This document shows, piece by piece, positions 11,511 to 21,984 of a stretch of 39,360 nucleotides of DNA. Numbering within the stretch: position 1 is the stretch's first letter; each line of letters begins with the position of its first letter. The position numbers and the translations under genes were made by a program. This DNA is from Gloeophyllum trabeum ATCC 11539. Its lineage: Eukaryota > Basidiomycota > Agaricomycetes > Gloeophyllales > Gloeophyllaceae. The notes beneath the pieces were generated by a model. It had not been told where the DNA came from and searched no databases. It was given only the letters and a program-made list of their open reading frames with translations. The stretch spans positions 219,114 through 258,473 of the forward strand of contig NW_006920421.1 in NCBI RefSeq assembly GCF_000344685.1, given 5' to 3'.

Positions 11511-12940
11511 TCACATAGGCGTCTCGATCAGGCCACTCTTGATCATCACCTCTGCCTCGGGCTTAATACCATCAAGCATGTCCTGCTTGGTCTTCGTTGG
11601 TTTCCAACCTAGCGCGCGGGGGCGCTCGGCCTTACAGACTGCATTCATACCGAGGAATCTGGTCTGCTCCGCGCATTCATTAGCCGGAGTTCCTTCAGAG
11701 AGCTAGAACCACAAACGCACCACCGGATATTTGTCCAACTCCTCCGCGGTGAAAGGTGTAGGCTCTGCACTCTTGGCCCGACCTAATTCCACCAGGACCT
11801 TGCCAACGGCTTTGGCGAGTTCGTACTGCGTGAAGTGTCCGTTCTCGGCGAAGTAATAGCCCCCGCGGCCATGCGCAACACTTGCGTCTTTCCTGGCTGC
11901 GTCGAAGAGAACAATATACAAATCCGCGGCTATACAAGACGGTAAGGACTTCGGCTCTTCATATCATAAAGAAGCAGCTCACTATCATCAACGTCGATAA
12001 GGGGCCATAGGTTCTTCCCTGAACCACAGACGCCACTTTGGCCTCTGCGCCAGCCCAGCTGAAGCAAGGCAGGTATCGCCATCGAATGCCGATTGCAGAT
12101 GCCTTTCTCAAACAGGGGGCCGTTTCCCAGCCCGAAGATCATAGACGGTAGTATGATATGTGTTCGAGCATATCCTGATCAATCGGCTGAGAAAACGTGC
12201 GGGGAGATGGGCGCTATGTAGGACTGACCTTCGTTTCCGGCTTCCGCGATCACGATATCAACCGGTCTATGGATCTGGGTAGGCTTCAAACTCTCAATCA
12301 AAGGAATATCAAGGTCAGAGTAGACAATGTCGGTGGCGTGATCGCCTTGCGCGCCATCGACTAGGACGCCTGGGACAAGTCGACTATGAGTTAATGACGT
12401 CCGTGCGTTGCGACATGACCATACCGGTTCCTGACTACAACAGGAAAGTCATCGGATCAACGAACGAGCTCGCGCGTCGCGTGCATACTAACTTACGGTA
12501 TGAATCAGAATTGGCTGCTTGCCCGTCTTGGCGTGTCTCTGCTTCAGGCCTGCGAGGATCGCCTTAGCGGCGTTCAGATCGTCACAGTCGGCCTGGTGCA
12601 TTGCGGCGTGCATTAGTGCGTTCAAGATAGTTCACTCTAGATCTGTGCTTACAATAGCAAAGACCACATCAGCGGAGGATGCAGCCTTTTCCAACTTGTC
12701 TAAGTCGGAGAGGGAGCCAATGATAGTCTCCACGCCGAATGTCTCGAGCAGCTTCGCTTTCTCGGTATTGCGGACCAGCACGCTGATGCTGAACGACGCT
12801 CTTTCGGGATGTGAAAGCAAGCGCTGCAGGACGGTCCCCCCGAGATACCCTGCAGAATACATGGTTAGTACCGTGTGTACTATGTCCGCGGGTACCATAC
12901 CTGTCGCGCCGATAAGTAATATATTCGTCTTCGCAGCCAT
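11511..12940 (-). CDS. NmrA-like NAD(P)-binding protein, copy 1
   Basis: Eight exons: 12901-12940, 12653-12849, 12497-12592, 12425-12434 (10 nt), 12229-12369, 11983-12174, 11721-11929, 11511-11666. Introns are 51-62 nt; the product is 346 aa. It begins MAAKTNILLIGATGYLGGTV, an atypical-SDR dinucleotide-binding motif (GxxGxxG). It continues with SVLVRNTEKAKLLE, the region that reads the cofactor in NmrA/HSCARG proteins, and later ILIHTSGTG and IFGLGNGPLFEKG. The Tyr of a classical SDR is not obvious, as in many NmrA-like proteins, which are redox sensors or reductases. Function unknown. It is the first of three tandem relatives; the C-terminus stops earlier (LIETPM) than in copy 3. The ATG is fixed by the Rossmann strand that follows directly. 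Confidence 0.9.
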
Positions 12941-12989
12941 CGGGAGACGTTACAGATTGAGGTGTTGACAGAATCGACCACCCCGGCGT

Positions 12990-13914
12990 CACTTTATGAG
13001 TGCGTTGAATGTAGCATTGCTAATCTTTTGATCGTCTTCGTAAGCCCCAACCATAGCAGGACTAGCAGATGTCTCGTTTCATATCTTATTCAGCCAGCGT
13101 CCGATTATCAATACTAGAGGCCGTAGATGGGCCATTCACGTTATACCCTGGACAAGATGCGGATCAGATGATGCGTGGCTCGTACTAGAGGCCTTACTCC
13201 TCGTTGCGACTGCGTATTGATACCGTTGCTCTCGCCGAGACTCACGTTCGCAGGGGACTCAGATGAGCGGTGTAAGATAGAGCCGCCTGATAACTGAACT
13301 AATTCAGGCTTCCACGTATCTGCAAATCATGTCTAAACGCTCCTTACGAGGCCTGCCTCCATTTGTTCGTGCGGGCGCGGTACTTTTCTAAGTATGCTTC
13401 CAGAAGTACCCCACCATGCATCCTATATCCCGTGCCTACCACTACAATTTCATGATTTTCGCGACCATCCGGGCGACTTCGTTCATGACTTCAATTTCCT
13501 ATAGATACTTCGAGCGTTCACCGGTCGCCCCCAGACTTTACCGCGGGATGTTGGCGTATCCGAATCTGGTAACCAGCATCGACGTGAGGCTTCGCAATAT
13601 CATACGGACCTGTAGGTGAACCGACTTCCGTTGCACTAAAATGCTAAGGGAAGACTGTTTGCGCACGATCAGTGTTACAGTCACACTTATGGGAGGACAT
13701 GGGCGCGAAACTTACCAAAACATTGCCTCGGCATTCAGTCCTGTCCTGCCGAGCTGCAGATCCAGCCTCGACGTTTGTCAGGTAAAGGGTCTCTGTCCAA
13801 TTGCCTAGGTAATTAAAGAGCTCCCACTGCACATAACATAGCTCCGTTTGCTTGGAATCGCGGACCCTTGACGGCTCATATTACTGTACATCAGGAACCT
13901 CGGAAATCTCCATA
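12990..13914. repeat. 925-bp block, left member of an identical pair flanking the gap
   Basis: This block runs exactly to the left edge of the N gap and recurs, base for base as far as I could compare, at 14154-15078, which starts exactly at the right edge of the gap. That arrangement is what an unmerged overlap between two contig ends produces. It lies upstream of NmrA-like copy 1 and contains no recognised gene; both members encode the same chance frames. Confidence 0.93.
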
Positions 13915-14153
13915 NNNNNNNNNNNNNNNNNNNNNNNNNNNNNNNNNNNNNNNNNNNNNNNNNNNNNNNNNNNNNNNNNNNNNNNNNNNNNNNNNNNNNN
14001 NNNNNNNNNNNNNNNNNNNNNNNNNNNNNNNNNNNNNNNNNNNNNNNNNNNNNNNNNNNNNNNNNNNNNNNNNNNNNNNNNNNNNNNNNNNNNNNNNNNN
14101 NNNNNNNNNNNNNNNNNNNNNNNNNNNNNNNNNNNNNNNNNNNNNNNNNNNNN
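13915..14153. other. Assembly gap, 239 N
   Basis: Run of 239 undetermined bases joining two contigs. Because the sequences on its two sides are the same 925-bp block, the gap probably has negative true length. Frames that cross it have no meaning. Confidence 0.98.
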
Positions 14154-15078
14154 CACTTTATGAGTGCGTTGAATGTAGCATTGCTAATCTTTTGATCGTC
14201 TTCGTAAGCCCCAACCATAGCAGGACTAGCAGATGTCTCGTTTCATATCTTATTCAGCCAGCGTCCGATTATCAATACTAGAGGCCGTAGATGGGCCATT
14301 CACGTTATACCCTGGACAAGATGCGGATCAGATGATGCGTGGCTCGTACTAGAGGCCTTACTCCTCGTTGCGACTGCGTATTGATACCGTTGCTCTCGCC
14401 GAGACTCACGTTCGCAGGGGACTCAGATGAGCGGTGTAAGATAGAGCCGCCTGATAACTGAACTAATTCAGGCTTCCACGTATCTGCAAATCATGTCTAA
14501 ACGCTCCTTACGAGGCCTGCCTCCATTTGTTCGTGCGGGCGCGGTACTTTTCTAAGTATGCTTCCAGAAGTACCCCACCATGCATCCTATATCCCGTGCC
14601 TACCACTACAATTTCATGATTTTCGCGACCATCCGGGCGACTTCGTTCATGACTTCAATTTCCTATAGATACTTCGAGCGTTCACCGGTCGCCCCCAGAC
14701 TTTACCGCGGGATGTTGGCGTATCCGAATCTGGTAACCAGCATCGACGTGAGGCTTCGCAATATCATACGGACCTGTAGGTGAACCGACTTCCGTTGCAC
14801 TAAAATGCTAAGGGAAGACTGTTTGCGCACGATCAGTGTTACAGTCACACTTATGGGAGGACATGGGCGCGAAACTTACCAAAACATTGCCTCGGCATTC
14901 AGTCCTGTCCTGCCGAGCTGCAGATCCAGCCTCGACGTTTGTCAGGTAAAGGGTCTCTGTCCAATTGCCTAGGTAATTAAAGAGCTCCCACTGCACATAA
15001 CATAGCTCCGTTTGCTTGGAATCGCGGACCCTTGACGGCTCATATTACTGTACATCAGGAACCTCGGAAATCTCCATA
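14154..15078. repeat. 925-bp block, right member of an identical pair
   Basis: Copy of 12990-13914 at a constant offset of 1164. Its first base follows the gap directly, and the identity ends where the left contig ends, at a CTCCATA inside the inverted-repeat element that starts at 15053. No gene is recognised in it. Confidence 0.93.
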
Positions 15079-15460
15079 TGCTCCATATGGAGCCACACGG
15101 AGCCCCGGAGCGACGGAGAGGTCCCCCCATCATCCCGAGACGGCCATCTCCGTCCGGCTCAGGACGGAGAAAGCGTCTCCAGATGGAGACTCCTGGAGAC
15201 ACCACGTGGCTTCGGCGGGAGTTCGTATACCTGACACCCGATATCTATCCCTCACATAGGGACAGGATATGGGCTTATGTTTTTGCTATACGTGCTCCTC
15301 TTTGCATTCGAGCAAAATTTAGCACATATTACTGTATATTAGTGGGGAGCATGTCTCCGGATGGAGACCTCGTCTCCGTCTGGAGAACCTGTCTCCATCC
15401 CGCACATGGCGGAGCCGCGGAGACGCTGTCTCCATCCGGAGATATTCCGGTTTCCTGATG
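15053..15460. mobile_element. Non-coding TIR element with TA target duplication (MITE-like)
   Basis: A 408-bp segment whose ends are imperfect inverted repeats. The left end begins CATCAGGAACCTCGGAAATC, and the reverse complement of the right end begins CATCAGGAAACCGGAATATC; similarity runs on through a following CTCC. Both ends are flanked by TA (15051-15052 and 15461-15462), as expected for Tc1/mariner-type insertion. The interior has no transposase frame and is crowded with GGAGAC/GTCTCC words on both strands, including near-hairpins at 15175-15190 and 15353-15368 and a perfect 12-bp palindrome at 15081-15092. Non-autonomous, likely multicopy. The left contig ends 26 bp inside this element, consistent with a repeat that broke assembly. 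Confidence 0.6.
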
Positions 15461-15462
15461 TA

Positions 15463-16250
15463 GTTCTCAACTTTCTAGCCACATCAGCAAATATGTACAA
15501 ACATCGCACCTGTACACTCATGTTCCTGTATCGATTCCTCCTTCACTCGGTCTCTGCGCTGTTGCAACGTCGACGATACGTTGCTCTGCGATGCATCACT
15601 GTGGTGGAGGAAAGCCCGGTCTCATACGTAGTGAAGTTGGTGATGGTTGAGAGTAAGCTGTGGCATCTCTTCGAGGTCGATTGCCACGGCACATGGACAT
15701 TGTATGCGACAACTCGGCTTTGGGTCAGCTCGTCTCCTTTGGTCAAGTACTGTCTCCAGTGCACGATTTGCATAGTTTGGCATTGGAGCTACGGGTGACT
15801 TACAAACTTTTGCCCATGGGTTCCCTTGTGGTTTCTGACGACCTTACGCGGGCCCGGGCGACATTCTATCAGTCGTCTTATGCCTTTCTGAATCACTGGA
15901 ATCAAGATTCTTTCTTGGTATCCGAGGACACGTTCGCTCCGGCGTAGCTCACTCTATACCTAGGCTTCCAGCGCTCCCAGGGATAATGAAAGATGGCGGC
16001 GACCCGGTCACTGGCAGCCCAAGCGTATTACTAGGACCAGCGTCGATACGTGTCTGCTCGGGAGAACTATTGGGGTCAGTAAACACCGAACATGATGGGT
16101 TGTGCACCCAAGTGTAGATAGACTGCATTTCACGATCAGCCTTTCAGACACGGTCTAACATGATTACCATGAGTTCCCCAGAAAAGCTACCGCTCGCCAC
16201 CGTCCATTTCGGATACAGCCATATTCGAGCCTCAAAGTCCCAAGCTTTTC
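15463..16250. other. Intergenic, no gene recognised
   Basis: About 800 bases between the TIR element and the NmrA-like pseudogene. Frames of up to 145 codons occur on the plus strand (for example through 15798), but they start inside the repeat element, have no motifs and overlap each other. Nothing is supported as a gene. Confidence 0.4.
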
Positions 16251-16261
16251 AAGTACCCAGC

Positions 16262-17647
16262 CAATATGTTCCTCATGTGGAATGCGTCTTCGACCCATCC
16301 GCTCTTGACCAGGACTTCGGCCTCATATTTGACGCCATAAAGCACGTCCTTCTTCGTCTTCGTCGGTTGCCATTCAAGTGCACGCTAACGTTCAGCCCTG
16401 CAAACCAAGTTTGTACCCGGTACTCCGATCTGGTCTCCTAACAATTGTCTATCGGGATAACTTGCAGTAACAAACCGTACCCCAGAGAAGTAATTTATTA
16501 TCTCCTCTGCTGTAAAAGGTGTAGGCTCTGCACTCTCGGCACGACTTAACACGACCAAGGCTTCGCCGACAGCTTTAGCGGCTTCATACCGTAGGAAGAT
16601 GCCATTCTCGATGAAATAGAAACTCTCAGGGCCGTGCACTACGTTCGCGTCTTTCCTGGCCGCCTCAGAAAGGGCAGTGTACAAGTCCGCGGCTAGTCAG
16701 GGTGCTAAGAACATGATCCACAGATATGCTGTGGTACATCACTCATTGTCGTCTACATGGATCAGTGACCATACATTCTTTCCCTGCCCTATCGTCCCGC
16801 TCTGGTGCCTGTACCACGCAATCTGAAGCGAGGACGGTATCTCCATCGAATGCCGGATGCGCATGTCTCTCGAACAGAGGGCCATGCCCGAGCCCGAAGA
16901 TCAGGCATGGCAGTACAATATGGGTGCGAACGTATCCTAACAGTCGACGTTAAGACGATATACAAAACGTCTGGCCTCGCGAGGAACCTTCTTTTCCAGC
17001 TTCTGCGACAACGCCGCCCACCCACCTGCGGGCCTGCGTACGCTTCAAGATGTTCGGAACATCGAGATTAGAGTAGACGAAGTCGCTGGCGAAGTTACCC
17101 TGTGCGTTATCGGCTAGAAGACCTGCGGAAGGCTCCTCGGTGAGTCTAAGAAGTGCTCCTCTCTACCAAATAACTGTACCTGTCCCCCACTACCGCGCAG
17201 CCGCCAAAGCATTACCGTTTGAATTCATCAAACAATTACATTCACTTGCCCGTCTTAAAGTACCTCTTCTTCGGGCCTGCCTGATTTGCCTCGGCAGCCG
17301 CGAGATTGCTCGTGTCAGCCTGGCAATGCGGGTGCAACGTACGTTATTAATATTGAGCACAGGGCTGTCGCGAGTGATCACTCACAATTGCGAAGACCAC
17401 ATCCGCGGTAGATGCAGCATCTTCCAACTTATCGAGGTCCGAATACGATCCGTCCCCACGCCGAACTCTTCGAGCAGTTTCGCTTTTTCAGCATTGCGGA
17501 CGAGGACGCTGATATTGAACGACTTTCGCTCTGAGTGAGCGAGTGGCCGTTCCAATACGGTACCCCCCTGGTAGCCTACAAGCTACACGTGAGCGGGCGA
17601 GTGCCATCTCTATACATCGAAAGGCAATCGTAAGCGGCATTGTTAAT
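16262..17647 (-). pseudogene. NmrA-like pseudogene, copy 2
   Basis: Homologous to copies 1 and 3 over exons 2-8, but disabled several times. (1) The first exon with the nucleotide-binding loop is absent: the conserved upstream block (17635-17647) lies only about 60 bases from exon 2 (near 17577). (2) A 7-base deletion near 17451 shifts the frame after LLEEFGV. (3) A TGA at 17242-17244 follows KTGK, where copies 1 and 3 continue QPILIHT or a close match. (4) The donor after the Asp-Asp codons is AT instead of GT (16745-16746). (5) A TAG at 16385-16387 precedes the C-terminal segment RALEWQPTKTKKDV. The C-terminus EDAFHMRNILA resembles copy 3 (EDAFHIRGLLA), so copies 2 and 3 are closer to each other than to copy 1. 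Confidence 0.88.
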
Positions 17648-18640
17648 CTGTCGTTTATACCTTCAGCTACTGAGGCTTTTAAGCCGTACATTCACCCTTT
17701 ATTTCATTTTCTAGATTTTGATTATACCAAAAGGAACGCTTATCGGTCCATTCCAAGGTAGTAGATTTCAGTAATATTTCACACCCTCCGGAGCTAATTC
17801 GACTCATTGGTTCGACTGTTTCGCTCGACCTCAAACGCTGCCACTTACTGACGAAAACTCTGACGAGATGCCTACGAGTGTCTCCTTGATGATCTAGCAG
17901 AGGCACCCTTCCCAAGCCTGATGTGTACGCTTGATACCCTGCTTGTCGCGATGTCGCACCACATTCAGGCCAACACCACCTACTTCGTTGATACTTGTCA
18001 TTCATTCTCACAATCGCTGACATACGGTATCATCCAGGGACCAACGGAACACCAGAACGCTCCAGGGCTCGCGTAGATGAGCTCGTACACGGCGCAGACA
18101 TGACTCAAAGGGATCTGCTTTACATGCGTTTAAGATACGTCGAATATCGATGCTGAGCCGGCGCTGACTGCTCTCGATATTGACACTAGTAGCCAAGAGG
18201 TTGTGCTGAGGCCGCACGAGCGACACTGAGCTGGTAATAGATCCCATCACGGGGTCAATCACCTCGGCCGGTGGGAACCCTTTAAAGGAATGATCACCAT
18301 CACAGCACAAGGTAGACCTGAAGCATATCGCGGCTTCGAGGGCTTTGCGCCCATCTCCTAGAACACGAAAGCTTCCTGGATATAATTATGCAAAAACCCG
18401 ACGTGTACTGGTAACTTCCCCTTTTGCGGTCTCGGTTGCTGTCGACCGGGGGCTGTCCTTGCCTATCCCATCATTCCCAATGAGCTCAGTGGCTCTGTTC
18501 ACGCGCCATCGATGTCGCGTAAAAGGTGAGTAATGCAGTATTCAATCAGCGATTCGTATTGTACAGGATCATTTAACGTACTACTACGACAACAGGGTCG
18601 ATACGAGGCTCGTGCAACTCCCATTGTTAGAGAACTGTGA
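17648..18640. other. Intergenic, no gene recognised
   Basis: About 1 kb between the pseudogene and copy 3. Two minus-strand frames (17679-18023 and 18008-18310) overlap slightly, but neither has a motif and no splice pair joining them is convincing. Possibly the remains of an older gene. Confidence 0.4.
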
Positions 18641-18643
18641 GCT

Positions 18644-20090
18644 TCATAGGTCGACGTATTGGGCAAGCAGACCCCTGATGTGGAATGCATCTTCAATCCG
18701 CCCATTCTTTATTAAGGCATCTGCTTCGGGCCGGATGCTCTCAAGCATATCCTGCTTCGTCTTCGTCGGCCGCCACCCAAGCGCGCGGGACCGTTCGGCT
18801 TTGCAGACAGAGTTTGTGCCCATGAATAGGACCTGCACCTCGTCAACGCCGGTTTCAGTCTAATGTGGAACCAAAGACGTACACCAGCGAAATATTTATC
18901 CAACTCCTCCGGCGTGAAAGGCGTAGGTTCTGCTGTCTTCGCACGACCTAATTCAACGAGGACGTGACCTACGGCTTTGGTTGCTTCGTACACCGAGAAA
19001 TGGCCGTTTTCAACGAAATAGAAGCCCTCGCGCCCACATGCCACGTCCTTTCTCTTTCTGGCTGCGTCGAATAGAACAATATACAGGTCGGCCGCTGCAT
19101 GAAGTGAGTCAAGACTGGGCTGCGTTACGGAAGCTGTAAGTGACGCACTGTCGTCAATGTGGGAAAGGGGCCATATATTCCTGCCCTCGCCGATGATTCC
19201 AGCTCGACCTCTATGCCAACCGATTTGCAATATGGTGGGCAGCTCCATGGAATGTTGATTGCAGATACCAGTCTCGAACAGGGGGCCATGTCCTAGTCCG
19301 AAGATCACACCCGGCAGTACGATATGGGTTCGAGCATATCCTAATCACTGGCGCTGAGATAATGCGCAGCGGACTTGGAATGGAAAACCTACCTTGTTTC
19401 CCAGCTTCCACGATGGCGATGTCAACCCACCTGTGGGGCTGCGTAGGCTTCAGCGTTTCAATCAATGGAATATCAAGGTCGGAGTAGACAAGGTCGCTGG
19501 CATATTTTCCCTGCGCGTTGTCGGCTAGGACACCTGCAAAGTACTCAACGGTAAGTACCGTAAGACATGCTCTTTATGAAAGACAATACCTGTGCCTGAC
19601 TAGACCTTCGAAATCAGCTTAGGAGCTCGTGCGATAAGCGAAGATGACTTACGGTGTGGATCAGAATAGGCTGCTCCCCCGTCTCGGCGTGCCTCTTTTT
19701 GAGACCTGAAAGGATAGCAGTTGCAGCTTTTAAATCATCGCAATCGGCCTGACGGAATTGTAAGGTACGCCACAATACTGCTCTTTGTACTTGAACATAC
19801 GATCGCGAAGACCACGTCAGCGGAAGCGGCGGCTTGTTCCAACTTTTCTAAGTCGGAGTGCGATCCGACGACCGTAGTCACGCCGAAGTTTTCAAGCAGC
19901 TTCGCTTTCTCGGCGTTGCGAACTAACACGCTGATATTGAACGATTCTCTTTCAGGGTGAGCGAGCAACCGCTGCAGGACGGTTCCCCCGATGTAACCTG
20001 CAAATGATACGTAAGTACCGTGCATATTACTGCGTCCGCCGTCACCGTACCAGTTGAGCCAGTCAAGAATATATTCGTCGTGCCACCCAT
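18644..20090 (-). CDS. NmrA-like NAD(P)-binding protein, copy 3
   Basis: Eight exons: 20051-20090, 19801-19997, 19653-19748, 19590-19599 (10 nt), 19393-19533, 19149-19340, 18883-19094, 18644-18832; introns 50-56 nt; 358 aa. Intron positions and phases match copy 1 exactly, and exons 1-6 have the same lengths in both. The start MGGTTNIFLTGSTGYIGGTV carries the dinucleotide-binding loop. Later come SVLVRNAEKAKLLE, ADVVFAI, VIFGLGHGPLFETG and LGWRPTKTKQDML. Compared with copy 1 it has one extra codon before the last intron and a longer tail (EDAFHIRGLLAQYVDL). Probably a cytosolic NAD(P)-dependent oxidoreductase or redox sensor; substrate unknown. No lesion found, so it should be functional. Confidence 0.9.
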
Positions 20091-20180
20091 TGCAGAGCGA
20101 CCAGAGGCAAATGCAAATCTAGGTATCGTCCCGATTCAGTTTCCACTGGTAGAACTTGCCACATTATAAGTGCGTCCAGT

Positions 20181-20195
20181 GTAGCATTGCTAATC
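20181..20195 (-). promoter_or_regulatory. Conserved upstream block of the NmrA-like family
   Basis: The words GTAGCATTGCTAATC on the plus strand occur identically upstream of copy 1 (13011-13025) and copy 3 (here), 70-90 bases before each ATG. They are nearly identical (GCGGCATTGTTAATC) at 17633-17647 by the pseudogene. The similarity may simply be shared ancestry of the duplicated unit, or a retained promoter element. Confidence 0.4.
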
Positions 20196-21984
20196 ACTCG
20201 AACGTCTTCATAAATTCCAGGTATTTCGGCATTCGGAGATTATTCAGCAGAACTCCTTGGTTACTAATACAGCGCTGCTGATGGCTATTCACTGCGGGCA
20301 ACGACAGATGTCCCGCCGAGGGACATTAGTTGGTGGGAGAACATGTTCCTACAATGTGCCAAGAGCCCCTTTGTTCTGCGGAGAACATCATTCTACATGC
20401 CCCCCACCGGACAATGATAATTCTTTGTGGTTGCCTCTATTGAGCGCAGTTTCAATCGCGAGAGTCGCCTCGGAAATTCCCGATGAAATGTTAGGGACGC
20501 CTTGGGCCTCGAGTTTACAGCACGTTTCTGCTCGAAATTGGTGATGAGACAACCTGTAGCACTAGTACTCTAATATATTGAAATTAAATGTGAAGCTATG
20601 TTAGAGCCCAATTTTGTTTTTCACGAGGAAACAAGAAACAAGTGGGGAGACCCACTGGCAGAAAACCTGACTTGGGCATTCTTTGCCCCTCTGCATATTC
20701 CCGCTACCTTTGGTAGTGGGTTTTGGCGTCCTTGATGTGGACAACTTACATAGTAGATCTGCAAGATCGGGAGAAACCTGCCCTAAAGTCCCAAATAAGG
20801 GAATGATGACATCAAAACATATCGCAAAAGGAAACAGAGGGTGAATGGTATTGAATGCGGGTTGGCACTGACACAGTAGTGACAGGCAGAGGAACTCAGA
20901 CAAGAGGGATGCATAGAAGTGGCAGGACATTCGATTCATAAGGAGTGGTTGACACCGGAGAGTTGGAGCTCGAAGAACATGACTGCCTTGTTCAGTTCTG
21001 ATATAAATTTCTGAGACTTGTGGTGATACATGTCCTGGACCATAGGTCTATGAAATTATCAATACATTGCAGGAGGCCATGAGGAGCCCCATTCGAAGCT
21101 GCTGTCTACACACAGTTCAAGTCAAAGGTAGCGGGTTCTGCTGCGCACGAGCGCGGCCCTGCGGCCTTATACCGTGTAAGTATGTGTATACGAGTGTCCA
21201 TACCCGAAATACTTCTGCCAAAACATAGGTGTGCTTCCGGTTATATGCATCCAGTGAGCCCTCCCCTCCCCCCCGTCCCCCCTCGGCGTATTTAGCCAGT
21301 CCCCTGCCCGGTCTTTTGAGAAATGTCGAAATTGACGCGCCCGAAGGTGCATTTGTGTCAAACCTAGTGTTTGCAGTCTAAACCCGTAACCTCCATGGGG
21401 CGCCCTCTGGCTTGTTACCCTTGCCTGAATGAACTGTTCTTGTCCCTCCGATTTTCTTCGGAGGCATACCCTTCCATTTCCAATGTCGAGGACATTATCC
21501 AGTCGCGCACCGGAGAATCATCCTTCGTGGACAGACCGCACTCATGCCTCCGCTCCGTTGACTTGAAGCCTATGAAGGTGGAAAGTCCGTCGACATCTAT
21601 GAAGTGGCACGGACTGAAATCAGGACATATCATCAGGGAGGTCTGGACGAGCGGATCCGACCAGAAGGATTCTACCAGAGTGAACCTTGTGAATGTCGGA
21701 TTCACCAGTCCTCCTCTTAAAGAAGGTTTGTAATATTTGACGACCCGATTGGCCGCAGCATTTTTGTCAGTGACTTGAGCCCCGAATCAATGATACACAA
21801 GTCAGCTGCAGTCATTGGCTCGCAGAACATGTTGATGCGGAATCCACGGTCAGTTGCTTGGATACGCAGGGCTGAGGGAGTAATGCAGGCAGTACTGCGG
21901 ACCAATGGGGGGAAGCATAGTTTTATCATCGAGTACGCAGTACATTCTTGTACATACTTCGGACATGCTTCACTTAACATCATT
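20196..21984. other. Intergenic, no gene recognised
   Basis: About 1.8 kb between the NmrA-like cluster and the galactokinase. Open frames of about 100 codons occur on both strands over the same bases (21371-21733 plus, 21415-21705 minus), with no domain and no clear reason to prefer one. A C-rich tract lies at about 21259-21282. It may include a degraded gene, but I cannot name it. Confidence 0.4.

Noticed and set aside
13605..13640. GTAGGTGAACC resembles the 3' end of 18S rRNA
   Set aside because: Only about 11 bases agree and neither the upstream 18S helix sequence nor an ITS/5.8S follows. Treated as coincidence; the same words reappear at 14769 only because of the duplicated block.
13805..14281. 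Open frames crossing the gap
   Set aside because: They consist mostly of undetermined bases and have no meaning.
13416..14783. Two identical 67-codon frames (13416-13619 and 14580-14783) as duplicated genes
   Set aside because: They lie in the two identical blocks around the N gap, which look like one locus assembled twice, and have no family motif.
21371..21733. Plus-strand 120-codon frame, possibly leucine-rich
   Set aside because: An opposing frame covers the same bases, and neither shows a convincing domain or exon chain.
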